A DNA stretch of 64,000 nucleotides, from contig NZ_JAGKQQ010000001.1 in NCBI RefSeq assembly GCF_017939745.1, positions 930,001 to 994,000 of the forward strand, read 5' to 3'. The number at the start of each line of letters is the position of its first letter. Within the stretch, counting starts at the first letter, position 1. The stretch is from Gemmata palustris (GTDB lineage: Bacteria; Planctomycetota; Planctomycetia; Gemmatales; Gemmataceae). Under the pieces are notes generated by a model that worked only from the letters and a program-made list of their open reading frames with translations, searched no databases and was not told where the DNA came from. The position numbers and the translations under genes were made by a program. Positions 26,802 to 35,231 of this stretch are shown piece after piece.

Positions 26802-27170
26802 ATGAGCACCACGACAACCGCGCGCACGGCCCGCGCCCTGCTCGAATCGCTCGGGCCGTGTACGCCAGCACTCGACGGACCTGACCTGGCGCTCGGGCTC
26901 GACCCACCAGACGCACTCGAACCGCTGTTGCGTCTGCTCCACACGGGCGTTCGCGCCCAACTCGCCGGGCGCGCGTGGTACGGGTGCGCGGGCGACACGG
27001 GGCGCGTGGTCGAGTTGAACCCGGGTCAACCGATCCCGGACGGGATCACGCTCCTGTGCGTCGCGGGCGATGCGCGCTGGGACCGGATCGGCCCGGCGGC
27101 CCGCATCGACGCGCCCGAACTGTTCGCCCCGACCGCGTCGATAGGTTCTTCCCGGCGCCGGCTCGGGTGA
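26802..27170 (+). CDS. Hypothetical protein, 122 residues
   Basis: It starts 3 bp after the replication gene, so it is probably co-translated with it. No recognised domain: an Ala/Leu-rich helical N-terminus (ALLESLGPCTPALDG), then AWYGCAGDTGRVVELNPGQP and ITLLCVAGDARWDRIG, which suggests a short beta-rich fold. Two Cys residues are too far apart for a clear metal site. No signal peptide. Likely a small accessory protein of the element. Confidence 0.55.
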   Translation: MSTTTTARTARALLESLGPCTPALDGPDLALGLDPPDALEPLLRLLHTGVRAQLAGRAWYGCAGDTGRVVELNPGQPIPDGITLLCVAGDARWDRIGPAARIDAPELFAPTASIGSSRRRLG

Positions 27171-27427
27171 CGCTGTACCGGGAGCACGCGGGGTTAGAGA
27201 CACAGTAACGGTCCGCGCGGCGCGCGAAACAAACTGTGTCCCCGAGCCCGAGTGTTCCCCGTGGGGCGCCCGTCGCGCCACCCCGCGGAAGGACCCGCGA
27301 ACCGCTACCGCCCTGGCGCGCTCGGCGCGCGTCGGGTATACTGCAACCGCCTTTGGTCGGCGTCGGTGGAGTGCGACCTGAGAACCGCACCCGCCGCGCC
27401 GCCCGTTCTCAGAAAGGTACCCGCTAC

Positions 27428-29014
27428 ATGGCCTCGCTGTTCAAGCCCACCCGCCCGTACCCGCTCCCCGCGAACCCCGAGATCGTCGAGAAGGACGGCA
27501 AGCCGCACGTGCGCTTGAAGGAGCGCGGCAAGTCCGTGCTCTACCCGGTGTCGGAGAGCGGGAAACAGTACCTCAAGCCCGCCGCGAAGTGGGCCGCGGA
27601 CGTGCGGTTCGCGGACGGCCGGCGCAAGCGCGTGCGGTTCAGCCCCAACCGTGACGCCTCCGCCGTCATGCTCGCCGACTTGTTGAAGAAGATCGAGAAC
27701 GAAAAGGCCGGGGTCGTAGATCGCTTCGCCGACCACCGCAAGCGGCCCCTCACCGAACACCTCAACGACTGGGAAAAATCTCTCGGGGCGAGTGGGCGCA
27801 GCGAGGAGTACATCACTCTAAAGCTGACCCGGGTGCGCAACGCATTTGACGGATGTGCATGGGTGCTCTCCGGCGATATGGCGGCGGACGGGCTGGAAAC
27901 GTTTCTCCTCGACTTGCGGGAGAAACACCAACGGAGTGTACAGACCTCGAACGACTGGCTGCAGGCGGTCCGCCAGTTCATTCGTTGGATGGTCGCTAAT
28001 GAGCGATTCGACCGCGACCCGTTCACTCGCTTGAAGCCCGGTAACGCGAAACTCAACCCGTGCCGCCGGCGTGGGGAGTTCACGGTCGTGGAAATCGGGG
28101 CGTTACTCGACACGACCGCGGCAAGTACCGTAACATTTCGCGGGCTCACCGGAAGCGATCGGCGAACACTCTACCGTGTTGCCCTTGGCACGGGCTTCCG
28201 CGCCGCAGAACTGGCCGCTCTGGTTCCCGACTACTTCGATCTCGACTCGAGCCCACCGGCCGCGATCCTGCCCGCCGAATTTACGAAGAACCGCAAGGGC
28301 GCGGTACAGCCCCTCTCCGTTGAATTGGCCGACGAATTACGGATCTTCCTCAAGGGGAAGAAGAGGAAAGAACCGCTTTGGCCGGGTACTTGGGTGGACC
28401 GCTCCGCCGACATGCTGAAACTCGACCTTGATGCCGCCGGCATTCCCGTGCAGATCAATGGCCCGGAAGGTGACGAGGTGAGGGATTTTCACGCCTTGCG
28501 AAACTGTTACATTTCGGACGTTCTTCGCACTGGTGCGGACCTGAAACAAGCGATGACGCTCGCGCGTCACAGTGACCCGCGGTTGACGACTTCGCGGTAT
28601 GCTCGCACCCGGCTCAGCGATCTGGGTTCTGTGGTCAACAAACTCCCGAAGCCGACCGTATCGGGGCTCGACGGCAGCACAGTATGCGGACCGGGGCATA
28701 ACTTTGCCGAGCCAGCCCAGGAACAACAGGGAGCAGCACCGGGAGCAGCAGAAGGTGGTAGTCGGGGAGGAAACATGGAGATCATTGAGGAAGAGAGCAT
28801 CGCCGGCGCGGATGGGCCAGAAATACACAACCCCTTGGGAAACCAAGGGGTTGAGGGCAATCGAGGGTTCCCGATTACGTCTGGAGCGGAGAGGGCGGGA
28901 TTCGAACCCGCGGTGGGGTTTTACCCCCACGCCGCTTTAGCAAAGCGGTGCTTTCGACCACTCAGCCACCTCTCCAAAACGCTTGAAATTCAAGCGTATC
29001 AGCTGTTTTTCTGA
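27428..29014 (+). CDS. Tyrosine recombinase/integrase of the element
   Basis: 528 residues from the ATG at 27428 (MASLFKPTRPYPLPANPEIV). The N-terminal arm domain is basic, then a core-binding helical domain (about residues 110-205), then the catalytic domain. The catalytic tetrad is visible: Arg in LGTGFRAAELAALV, His-x-x-Arg in FHALRNCYIS, His in LARHSDPRLTT and Tyr in SRYARTRL. The frame then continues about 130 residues beyond the usual end, crosses the 67-bp repeat and the whole tRNA-Ser gene in antisense, and stops at 29014. The real C-terminus therefore depends on the integration site: excision would swap the downstream codons. Catalyses integration and excision at tRNA-Ser. Confidence 0.93.
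   Translation: MASLFKPTRPYPLPANPEIVEKDGKPHVRLKERGKSVLYPVSESGKQYLKPAAKWAADVRFADGRRKRVRFSPNRDASAVMLADLLKKIENEKAGVVDRFADHRKRPLTEHLNDWEKSLGASGRSEEYITLKLTRVRNAFDGCAWVLSGDMAADGLETFLLDLREKHQRSVQTSNDWLQAVRQFIRWMVANERFDRDPFTRLKPGNAKLNPCRRRGEFTVVEIGALLDTTAASTVTFRGLTGSDRRTLYRVALGTGFRAAELAALVPDYFDLDSSPPAAILPAEFTKNRKGAVQPLSVELADELRIFLKGKKRKEPLWPGTWVDRSADMLKLDLDAAGIPVQINGPEGDEVRDFHALRNCYISDVLRTGADLKQAMTLARHSDPRLTTSRYARTRLSDLGSVVNKLPKPTVSGLDGSTVCGPGHNFAEPAQEQQGAAPGAAEGGSRGGNMEIIEEESIAGADGPEIHNPLGNQGVEGNRGFPITSGAERAGFEPAVGFYPHAALAKRCFRPLSHLSKTLEIQAYQLFF
28829..28852 (+). repeat. Perfect 9-bp inverted repeat beside the right attachment site
   Basis: AACCCCTTG and CAAGGGGTT are separated by 6 bases. It lies 32 bp before the 67-bp repeat and inside the long integrase frame. 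It could be a recombinase arm site or a terminator for the minus-strand tRNA; no T-run follows on either strand, so a terminator is less likely. Confidence 0.5.
28884..28950 (+). repeat. Right attachment-site repeat (attR-like), 67 bp
   Basis: Identical over all 67 bases to 5075-5141. It covers the T-arm, variable arm, anticodon arm and a few bases beyond the 3' end of the intact tRNA-Ser gene, diverging at both edges from the left copy. The crossover should lie within it, most often in the anticodon-arm or T-arm part for this class of integrase. Confidence 0.9.
28887..28975 (-). tRNA. tRNA-Ser (anticodon GCU)
   Basis: On the minus strand the gene begins GGAGAGGTGGCTGAGTGGTC. It has a 7-bp acceptor stem (GGAGAGG/CCTCTCC) with discriminator G. 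The anticodon loop CTTTGCTAAAG gives anticodon GCU. A long variable arm typical of class II tRNA (GTGGGG...CCCCAC) and the T-arm CGGGTTCGAATCCCG follow. CCA is not encoded. It is the intact target gene of the integrative element; the left repeat holds only its 3' part. Confidence 0.95.
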
Positions 29015-29131
29015 CTATCCATTCTGCGGCATTTGATACCAGAGCTGACACCCGGTATCGTCCCGCCAGACCGAAGACGGTGGTGACGTCTGCAGTCGTA
29101 TCCACAACAACCGTTTCGAGTAACGGCAGCT

Positions 29132-29380
29132 ATGTCTGAGAGCGATTCTACCGCGCAAGGGTTCGCTGGCAAGCCGAAGAAACTGTATGAGGATTTTCCC
29201 TCGTTTCCCCGCGCAACGAAGCGTCGGGCGAAGAAGATCCGTGGGAAGATGCACTACTTTGGTCCCTGGAACAATCCCGACGGAGCCCCTCAAAAGGTAC
29301 TTCACCGAGATATAGAGGCACTCTACGCCGGCCGGAAGCCACGGGAGGTGTCAGAACGTGTCACGGTCAAGTTGCTCTGA
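29132..29380 (+). pseudogene. N-terminal fragment of another planctomycete integrase
   Basis: The sequence reads KPKKLYEDFPSFPRATKRRA, then KKIRGKMHYFGPWNNPDGAP, ALYAGRKPRE and VTVK. I recognise this as the N-terminal arm of a different integrase family common in planctomycetes, whose full proteins run to about 400 residues. Here coding stops at residue 82, where the ISAs1 remnant begins. It starts 157 bp beyond the tRNA-Ser gene, so a second, older element probably used the same tRNA. Confidence 0.75.
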
Positions 29381-29389
29381 ATTGCGTTC

Positions 29390-30261
29390 TTGAACCATAA
29401 TGAAGAGTCTCCAGGACCCGCAAACTGGTGAGGTAGTAATGGGCCGTACCCTCGTTCGGCTTCCCGTTCACCGCCCGCTCCCGGCACACCAGGGCCACGG
29501 CACCAACATCGGCCCACCCGCCCGGTAGCCCTTCCGGGTCCGCAACCACCGTCACGTACCGCTCCTCGCTCCGTCCGTGCCCGTCCTCGACGGCGGACCC
29601 CATGTCACACCCGGCGAACGCATGCTCCCCGGCCCGCGCGAACACGTCCGCCACGGCATCACACAACCCCTTCTGGTTCCCCTTCGCGCACACCACGTAA
29701 TGCCCGCCCTGGCCCCGGATCTGGGATACCAACGCCTTCTGGCAAAAGGCCGCATCCGCGGTCACCACCGCGCCCTTCAGGTCCAGGGCGCCCAACAGAT
29801 CTGGGGCCGTGGTGATCTCGTGCCCGCCCGCACCGCCCGCCGCCCCAGGATCAATCGGTTCTCCACGGCCCACGCCTCGACCAGTGCGAGCACCCGGTGA
29901 ACGTGTCCGCGGTGGAACGGCGCGCGCTTGCCGCCGATCGCCACGTGGACCCGGCCGGTGCTCTCGCATGCGGCCGCCATCCAGCGCCCGAACCGGTCCG
30001 CGAATGCGTTCGGGTCCAGTTTGGCGAATACGCGCTCGAACGTGTCCGGGCTCGGAACCCCGTTGGGTAACCGCAGGTACGGGGCGGAGAACGTTTGCTT
30101 GGCGCGACCGAATGCCGCCACTTGGTCCCAACCATCGGCCCTCGCAAACGCCGCACACGTGGCCAGCATCAGGATGTCCACCAACTCATGCAACTTGTTC
30201 TTCGTTTCGCGACGTAGGGGGCCGGCACATCCGCAAACACCGCCAGCAGCGCAATGCTCAT
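29390..30261 (-). pseudogene. Broken ISAs1-family transposase
   Basis: The minus-strand start at 30261 reads MSIALLAVFADVP, then the frame shifts near 30215 to RRETKNKLHELVDILMLATC. It continues through VPSPDTFERVFAKLDPNAFA and VENRLILGRRAV, then shifts again near 29828 to EITTAPDLLGALDLKGAVVT, ADAAFCQKALVSQIRGQGGH and YVVCAKGNQKGLCD. These are the hallmark blocks of ISAs1-family DDE transposases. The frame then ends soon after AHYYLTSL, so the last quarter of the protein is gone. Two frameshifts and a 3' truncation make it inactive. Confidence 0.9.
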
Positions 30262-30392
30262 CGGGGCTCCTCCATAACAACCCCGGTATAGACGTAAGTG
30301 CCGTTAACGTCATCGGTTCATAGTGCGCTGACCCTGCAGTAGAGCCACTACCGGAGCCGCGGCTCCGGTTCGCGGTAGCACACAACGGTGCG

Positions 30393-31679
30393 TTATGTGC
30401 CTTCCAATTCGAGGTTCAGGTCGTTGGTCCCTTCCTTGATCGTGACCTTGAGCGGCGACTTGCCCGGGGTCGCGTACTGTTCGGGGAGCTGGCTCTTTTC
30501 CGGGATCTCGCCGTCGTAGTACCCGCCCTTCGCGGTCTTCACCACGGTGACCACGAACTCGCCCGCGGGGGCGCCGTCGAACTTCGTGTACGTCGTGACC
30601 GTGAACTTGCCCGTCTCGTCGGTCAACCCGTCGCAGACCTGGGTGAACTTCTCGGTTTCCTTGTTGTACGTGTGGAACGTGAGCGTCGCGCCCGCGAGCG
30701 GTTTGCCGTCGAACTTCAGCTTCCCGGTTACCGGGAACGTGTCCTTCTTCTTCGACGGGCGGGCCTTCTCGTCGCTGTCGGGCAGTTTCAGGTCCGTCGG
30801 CAGGACGCCGCCGAGGTCCACGTTCACCAGCACCGGGGCGTCTTTCTTCATGGTGACCAGCATCACCTGGTCGAACTCGCCGTACTGCGGGCCGCGCATC
30901 CGGCTGCCGCCGCCGGTGGTCGCGAGCTGGTAGTATTGGGTGTCGTTGCGCTCGAAGACCTGGTAGCGGTGGACGTGCCCGACGAACACGTTGTGCTTCC
31001 GGCCCGCGAGCGCCTTTTCGACCGCGCCCCACCCGTTTTTCTCCAGATCCTTCGCGATCCACAGGGGCTTGTGCATGAACACGAACGTCCACTTCACGTC
31101 CTTGTTCGCCTCCAGGGTCTTCGCGACCCACTCCTGTTGCTCGCGGTCGATGGTTCCCATGTCCGGCGGGTTCTCCGAGCACAGGCAGAGGAACAGCGCG
31201 CCGCGGTACGTGAAGTGGTAGTAGCGCTTGCCGTACCGCTCGCCCCACTTGGCGACCTGGGTCTTGTTGGTGAGGTCGTGGTTCCCGGGGACGTAGAAGA
31301 ACGGCATCTCGAACCGCTTCACGTACCCGTCGAACTCGTCCCACTCGCTCTTGATCGTCTCTTCCTTGGTCGTGTACCCCTCAATGAGGTCGCCGACCGA
31401 CATGACGAACTGCGGTTGGAGCCAGTTGACCTGTTGCACGGCGCGCGAGAACACCTTGTCGCGGTGCCCGCCGGTGCGGTCCGAGACCACCGCGAACGTG
31501 AACTGGTTCGGGTCGTTGTTCAGCTTCAGCGAGGTCCAGGGGTTCTTTTCCCCGGCTTCGATTTTCAGCACGTTGGGGTCGCCGTCGCGCTCCCGGTCCG
31601 GGGCGGCTCCGGACCGCGACAGCGCGATCACCCCGCCGATCGCGGCGCAGGTGACGAGTCCGAGGAAGAACTGTTTCAT
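30393..31679 (-). CDS. Exported metallophosphoesterase with C-terminal beta-sandwich domain
   Basis: 428 residues from the ATG at 31679 (MKQFFLGLVTCAAIGG, a signal peptide). The calcineurin-like metal-binding set is visible: VSDRTGGH, VGDLIEG, VPGNHDLT, a later FVFMHKPLW and GHVHRYQVF. The first motif has Asp-Arg where many relatives have Asp-x-His. The last 120 residues (PVTGKLKFDGKPLAGATLTF and GAPAGEFVVTVVKT) form a carboxypeptidase-regulatory-like domain, as in planctomycete lipoproteins such as 31812. Substrate unknown; location outside the cytoplasm is inferred from the signal peptide. Confidence 0.88.
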   Translation of the reverse strand: MKQFFLGLVTCAAIGGVIALSRSGAAPDRERDGDPNVLKIEAGEKNPWTSLKLNNDPNQFTFAVVSDRTGGHRDKVFSRAVQQVNWLQPQFVMSVGDLIEGYTTKEETIKSEWDEFDGYVKRFEMPFFYVPGNHDLTNKTQVAKWGERYGKRYYHFTYRGALFLCLCSENPPDMGTIDREQQEWVAKTLEANKDVKWTFVFMHKPLWIAKDLEKNGWGAVEKALAGRKHNVFVGHVHRYQVFERNDTQYYQLATTGGGSRMRGPQYGEFDQVMLVTMKKDAPVLVNVDLGGVLPTDLKLPDSDEKARPSKKKDTFPVTGKLKFDGKPLAGATLTFHTYNKETEKFTQVCDGLTDETGKFTVTTYTKFDGAPAGEFVVTVVKTAKGGYYDGEIPEKSQLPEQYATPGKSPLKVTIKEGTNDLNLELEGT

Positions 31680-31811
31680 TGGCAGCGGCTCCGAGTCAAG
31701 CGGGGCTACGAGCGGTACACCGGGCGCGGCTAGGATATGTGACCGGTGTGGTGGACCGCAAGAGGGCACTGCGCTTGTTCACGGAAGCTTCGCGCGATCG
31801 ACGGGCGCGGT

Positions 31812-32252
31812 TCACGGAAGTTTAATCGGCTGGAGAACGTTGCCGGGCTTGGCCTCGATCGTGGCGCGGAGCGGCGAGGTTTTGGGATCGCCGTATTTCT
31901 TATCGAAGGTCGGTGGCTTGCCCTTTGCGCGGGCGAGGGGGGAGTCGAGCGGTTCGTAAAGGAGCGTCACGATGTACTCCCCGGCCGGGGCGCCGTCGTT
32001 CGCCGCGCTCGTCGTGAGCACGAACGTGCCGTCGGGGTTCGTCGTCGCGAACGGTCGCGTCGGCTCAGTTTCGCTGGGGTCCGTAGAGTACAAAAAGACC
32101 GTCACGCCCCCGGCGGGGTGGCCGTTGATTAGGAGCGTGCCCTCGGCCGGGTACGTCTGCTTTCGCTTCGGGCCGCTGCACGAGAGTGCCGAGAGCGCGA
32201 GAACGAACAGGATTGCGATAGTGCCGCACCGCAGGAGGGCCGAGAGGCTCAC
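31812..32252 (-). CDS. Carboxypeptidase-regulatory-like lipoprotein
   Basis: 146 residues. Leader TIAILFVLALSALSCSG with a lipobox Cys, then a transthyretin-like beta-sandwich: YPAEGTLLINGHPAGGVTVF, TTNPDGTFVLTTS and GAPAGEYIVTLLYEPLDSPL. A member of the common planctomycete family that accompanies DUF1559 genes; the DUF1559 gene at 33290 lies just upstream in the same direction, 87 bp away. Function unknown. Confidence 0.82.
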   Translation of the reverse strand: MSLSALLRCGTIAILFVLALSALSCSGPKRKQTYPAEGTLLINGHPAGGVTVFLYSTDPSETEPTRPFATTNPDGTFVLTTSAANDGAPAGEYIVTLLYEPLDSPLARAKGKPPTFDKKYGDPKTSPLRATIEAKPGNVLQPIKLP

Positions 32253-32339
32253 GGGGTCGTCCTTGAAAGTTCCAAAAGGAGAGAAGGAAACGGCCGACCC
32301 GGGGCACTAGGATTGAACGAGGGGCCGGCGGATACGGTT

Positions 32340-33290
32340 CTAGTCGTTCGGGACGATTTCGCCCTTTGCGCGCGTGACTAGGAAGACGACAGTCTTCGGA
32401 GACGCACCGCTGGTCAGATACCGCACGCTGCCATCACAGTTCAATATGTTCGCACCGCCGGTGTGGAAACTGTAGAGGCCGCGCCCAGTGGACAGTGCAG
32501 GTTGGCTGTTGGTGCAGCCGATGACGCACGACCCCGGTGATACCGAGCCAGTCGTGTCTGACCCACTCAACCAGTTCTCTCCACTGAAAGGGTCGCCCCA
32601 TCCACCACCCTGTTCGGTGCCGGTACTGACCTTTTGACCGTTCACCCACTTGTCATTTTTCCCAGCGATTTCTGTCAGCAGTAGTGTGTTGGAGGTTCCA
32701 TCGCTGATGCTCAGGATGCTCGTCGGCACGTTCACAGAAAGCGCACCATCACGGCTACCACCTGAGTTTGAGTCTACCACAACGTTCCAGAGCGAGCTCA
32801 TGACACCGCTGATGACGTGATAATCGCCGGCTGCGGCCTGGAAAGATGGCAGCCCAACCGCTCCGGCGAGCGAGGCCGGGCAGGTGTAGATGCGATTCTC
32901 GGTTGGGGTCGATGGGCATTGAAACGCTTTCAGCGGGGTCGCGATCACTGTGGCGTTCGATCCTGCGAGAAATAGGGTGTTCAGGTTGTACTGCTTGAAC
33001 AAGTTGTCTTGTTCAATGTACGGAAGAAGGTAGACGCCCCATGCGTGAGCATTTGGCGAGGGGCTGGTCACGAACAGGTACGAGTTCGGGAACTTGTCGT
33101 TGTTGGTTCCTGCGTAATTGTGGAACGCGAGCCCGAGTTGCTTCAGGTTGTTTTGGCACTTCATTCGGGCCGCTGCTTCCCGCACTTTTTGAACAGCGGG
33201 TAACAACAATCCGATTAGGATCGCGATAATCGCGATCACCACCAGCAATTCAATAAGCGTAAACCCACGCCGACGCTGAGCGAAAGACAT
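32340..33290 (-). CDS. DUF1559 pseudopilin-like protein
   Basis: 316 residues starting [20 protein letters not shown], with a prepilin-like leader. Blocks [37 protein letters not shown] and [20 protein letters not shown] match DUF1559. It is more distant from the four element copies, with a shorter C-terminus ending KGEIVPND. It heads a minus-strand unit with the lipoprotein gene at 31812. A GGAGA site precedes the ATG. Confidence 0.9.
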   Translation of the reverse strand: MSFAQRRRGFTLIELLVVIAIIAILIGLLLPAVQKVREAAARMKCQNNLKQLGLAFHNYAGTNNDKFPNSYLFVTSPSPNAHAWGVYLLPYIEQDNLFKQYNLNTLFLAGSNATVIATPLKAFQCPSTPTENRIYTCPASLAGAVGLPSFQAAAGDYHVISGVMSSLWNVVVDSNSGGSRDGALSVNVPTSILSISDGTSNTLLLTEIAGKNDKWVNGQKVSTGTEQGGGWGDPFSGENWLSGSDTTGSVSPGSCVIGCTNSQPALSTGRGLYSFHTGGANILNCDGSVRYLTSGASPKTVVFLVTRAKGEIVPND

Positions 33291-33416
33291 GACGATTCTC
33301 CGGAGATGAGCGGCCGGAGTATGGCAGCGATATGAAAGCCGACCGCTCAGTAGAGGGTAGTAGAGCGGATTTGTTTCTTGAATGGAAGAGCGCTCAAAAA
33401 AATAGCGCGAATCTTC

Positions 33417-35033
33417 TCACCCGATTCGCGCGTATTTTGCGACGATGGCGCGAGCTGTGCGCAACCCGTCTACTGCCGCAGAAATTATGCCCCCAGCATA
33501 GCCCGCACCCTCTCCCACCGGGTACAGCCCGGGGATGCCGGGCGATTCGCGTGTGTCGTTGGTACGATCGATGCGCACCGGTGAACTCCCGCGGGATTCC
33601 GGTCCGGCGAGGACCGCGTCCGCGAGGAACCGGCCGTGCCAGCGCCGGTCCATTTGAGGCAGGCCGTGCGCAACGGCCTCGGCTACGACCGGTGGGAGCA
33701 CCGCGCGCAGGTCGGTTCCGATCACGCCCCGCGGGTAACTGGACCCCGGTGCGGACGACGGAGCCGTTCCGCGAACGAAGTCCCGCGCGCGCTGAACGGG
33801 AGCCTTATAGTCGCGGCCCCCGCCGATCTCGAACGCTTTCGCCTCGTACTTCTCTTGCAGGCGCATACCGGCGAGCACGTCCGTTCCTTCAAATGATTCG
33901 ACGGGCACGGTCACAACTAGGCCGCTGTTCGCGAACACGGAGTCGCGCTTCGAGAGGCTCATCCCGTTGGTCGCGAAATAGCCGTCTTGCGACACGCTGG
34001 GGATGATGTACCCGCCCGCACACATGCAGAACGTGAACAGGTCGTGCGCGCCGCTCGCGACGAGCGAGTAGTCCGCGTTCCCGAGCAACTCCTCGTAGCG
34101 CTCGTGGCGCGGGCCGAACTGCACCGCGTTGACCACATCTTGCCGGTGCTCGATGCGCACTCCGAATTGAAACGGTTTGGGAGTCATCGGTACGCCGCGT
34201 TGAGCCAGCATCCGGTACGTGTCGCGCGCGCTGTGCCCGACCGCCAGCGCAACAACGGAAGCCGGGATGAAGCCCGAGGACGTGTTCACACCCTTGAGAC
34301 CAGTCGCGTCGAAGTGCAGGTCTTCGACGCGGGTCAGGAACCGCACCTCGCCGCCGAGGTCTTCGATCCGCTGGCGGATCGCCTTCACCACGGCCGGGAG
34401 CCGGTTGCTACCCAGGTGCGGGCGGTGGTAGTAGAGGATGCTCGGCTTGCCGGGCTGTTGGCCCTTGCACTCCGCGAACAGTTCCAGCACGCGGAGCACG
34501 TCCGGTCCCGTTCCCCGGCACGTCAACTTGCCGTCGGAGAACGTCCCCGCGCCGCCCTCGCCGAAGAGGTAGTTGCTCTCCGGGTGGAACGTCCCGCCCT
34601 CGTCGAATGCCTTCACATCGCGAATGCGGTCGTTGACTTTTGTGCCGCGCTCGAGCACGATCGGCCGGTACCCGAGGTGCGCGAGGAAGTACGCACACAC
34701 CAACCCGCCGGGACCGGACCCGACCACGACCGGCCGGTGCGGGAGAGGCGCGGAACCCGATTCCGGCATCGAGAACGCGGGCTCCTGGTGGAGTTCCACC
34801 TGGGCAACGCTCGGGGCGCGGGCGACGACGGCTTGCTCGTCGGCCTGAAGATCGACCTCGAAGTTGTAAACGAACCGGAGTTGGCGCTTGTCACGGAGAT
34901 CGAGGGCTTTGCGCACGATCTTCCACCGCCCGAGGTCGGGCGCGCTCACGCCGAGCGCGCGGGCCAAGTGCGACGGGAGAGCGGATTCCGGTTCTTCGAC
35001 CGGCAAGCGCAGATTCGAGACACGAATAGACAT
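33417..35033 (-). CDS. FAD-dependent dehydrogenase-like protein (COG2509 type)
   Basis: 538 residues. An N-terminal domain with RKALDLRDKRQLRFVYNFEV is followed near residue 100 by the dinucleotide-binding motif RPVVVGSGPGGLVCAYFLAH and a second motif ALAVGHSARDTYRML. Near the C-terminus GLYPVGEGAGYAGGIISAAV completes the FAD fold. EGGAGTFSDGKLTCRGTG and FCMCAGGYIIPSVSQDGYF are characteristic of this uncharacterised FAD dehydrogenase family. Cytoplasmic, with no signal peptide. Divergent from the PSCyt gene at 35232, with 198 bp between the starts. Reaction unknown. Confidence 0.88.
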   Translation of the reverse strand: MSIRVSNLRLPVEEPESALPSHLARALGVSAPDLGRWKIVRKALDLRDKRQLRFVYNFEVDLQADEQAVVARAPSVAQVELHQEPAFSMPESGSAPLPHRPVVVGSGPGGLVCAYFLAHLGYRPIVLERGTKVNDRIRDVKAFDEGGTFHPESNYLFGEGGAGTFSDGKLTCRGTGPDVLRVLELFAECKGQQPGKPSILYYHRPHLGSNRLPAVVKAIRQRIEDLGGEVRFLTRVEDLHFDATGLKGVNTSSGFIPASVVALAVGHSARDTYRMLAQRGVPMTPKPFQFGVRIEHRQDVVNAVQFGPRHERYEELLGNADYSLVASGAHDLFTFCMCAGGYIIPSVSQDGYFATNGMSLSKRDSVFANSGLVVTVPVESFEGTDVLAGMRLQEKYEAKAFEIGGGRDYKAPVQRARDFVRGTAPSSAPGSSYPRGVIGTDLRAVLPPVVAEAVAHGLPQMDRRWHGRFLADAVLAGPESRGSSPVRIDRTNDTRESPGIPGLYPVGEGAGYAGGIISAAVDGLRTARAIVAKYARIG

Positions 35034-35231
35034 GCGGATATTTTACACAATGCGGCGATTTGGGGCAGCGAACACTCGCGTTTCGGGAGCGGCCCGTGTA
35101 TCATACCGATTGACAAGCAGCCCTCCAACGCACTCGCCTTCGGCCGCCGATTTCGTGAATCTCACGAACGCGGTCACACTCGAATGTAATCTTTCTCTCG
35201 AATTAATCGACCCGACCGCGAGGCCGCTCCC

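Larger units (their letters stand above)
5075..28950. mobile_element. Putative integrative element of about 23.9 kb in tRNA-Ser(GCU)
   Basis: Bounded by a perfect 67-bp direct repeat of tRNA-Ser sequence. The integrase gene (27428) abuts the right repeat and reads toward it. Next to it are genes expected of such elements: two AlpA-like HTH proteins (23654, 23917) and a Toprim/ATPase replication protein (24312). No conjugation genes, capsid genes or relaxase were seen, so self-transfer is not supported. The cargo is large: an exported redox/DUF1559 block and an uncharacterised two-gene module. The boundaries are seen directly; that all 23.9 kb moved as one unit is inference. The 7-20 kb block could be chromosomal DNA caught between nested insertions. 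Confidence 0.7.

Noticed and set aside
5388..28883. Self-transmissible conjugative element or prophage
   Set aside because: No relaxase, coupling protein, type IV secretion, terminase, portal or capsid gene was recognised.
28884..29014. Peptide GFEPAVGFYPHAALAKRC as a conserved protein domain
   Set aside because: It is the antisense translation of tRNA-Ser; the same peptide appears at 5075-5141 for the same reason.
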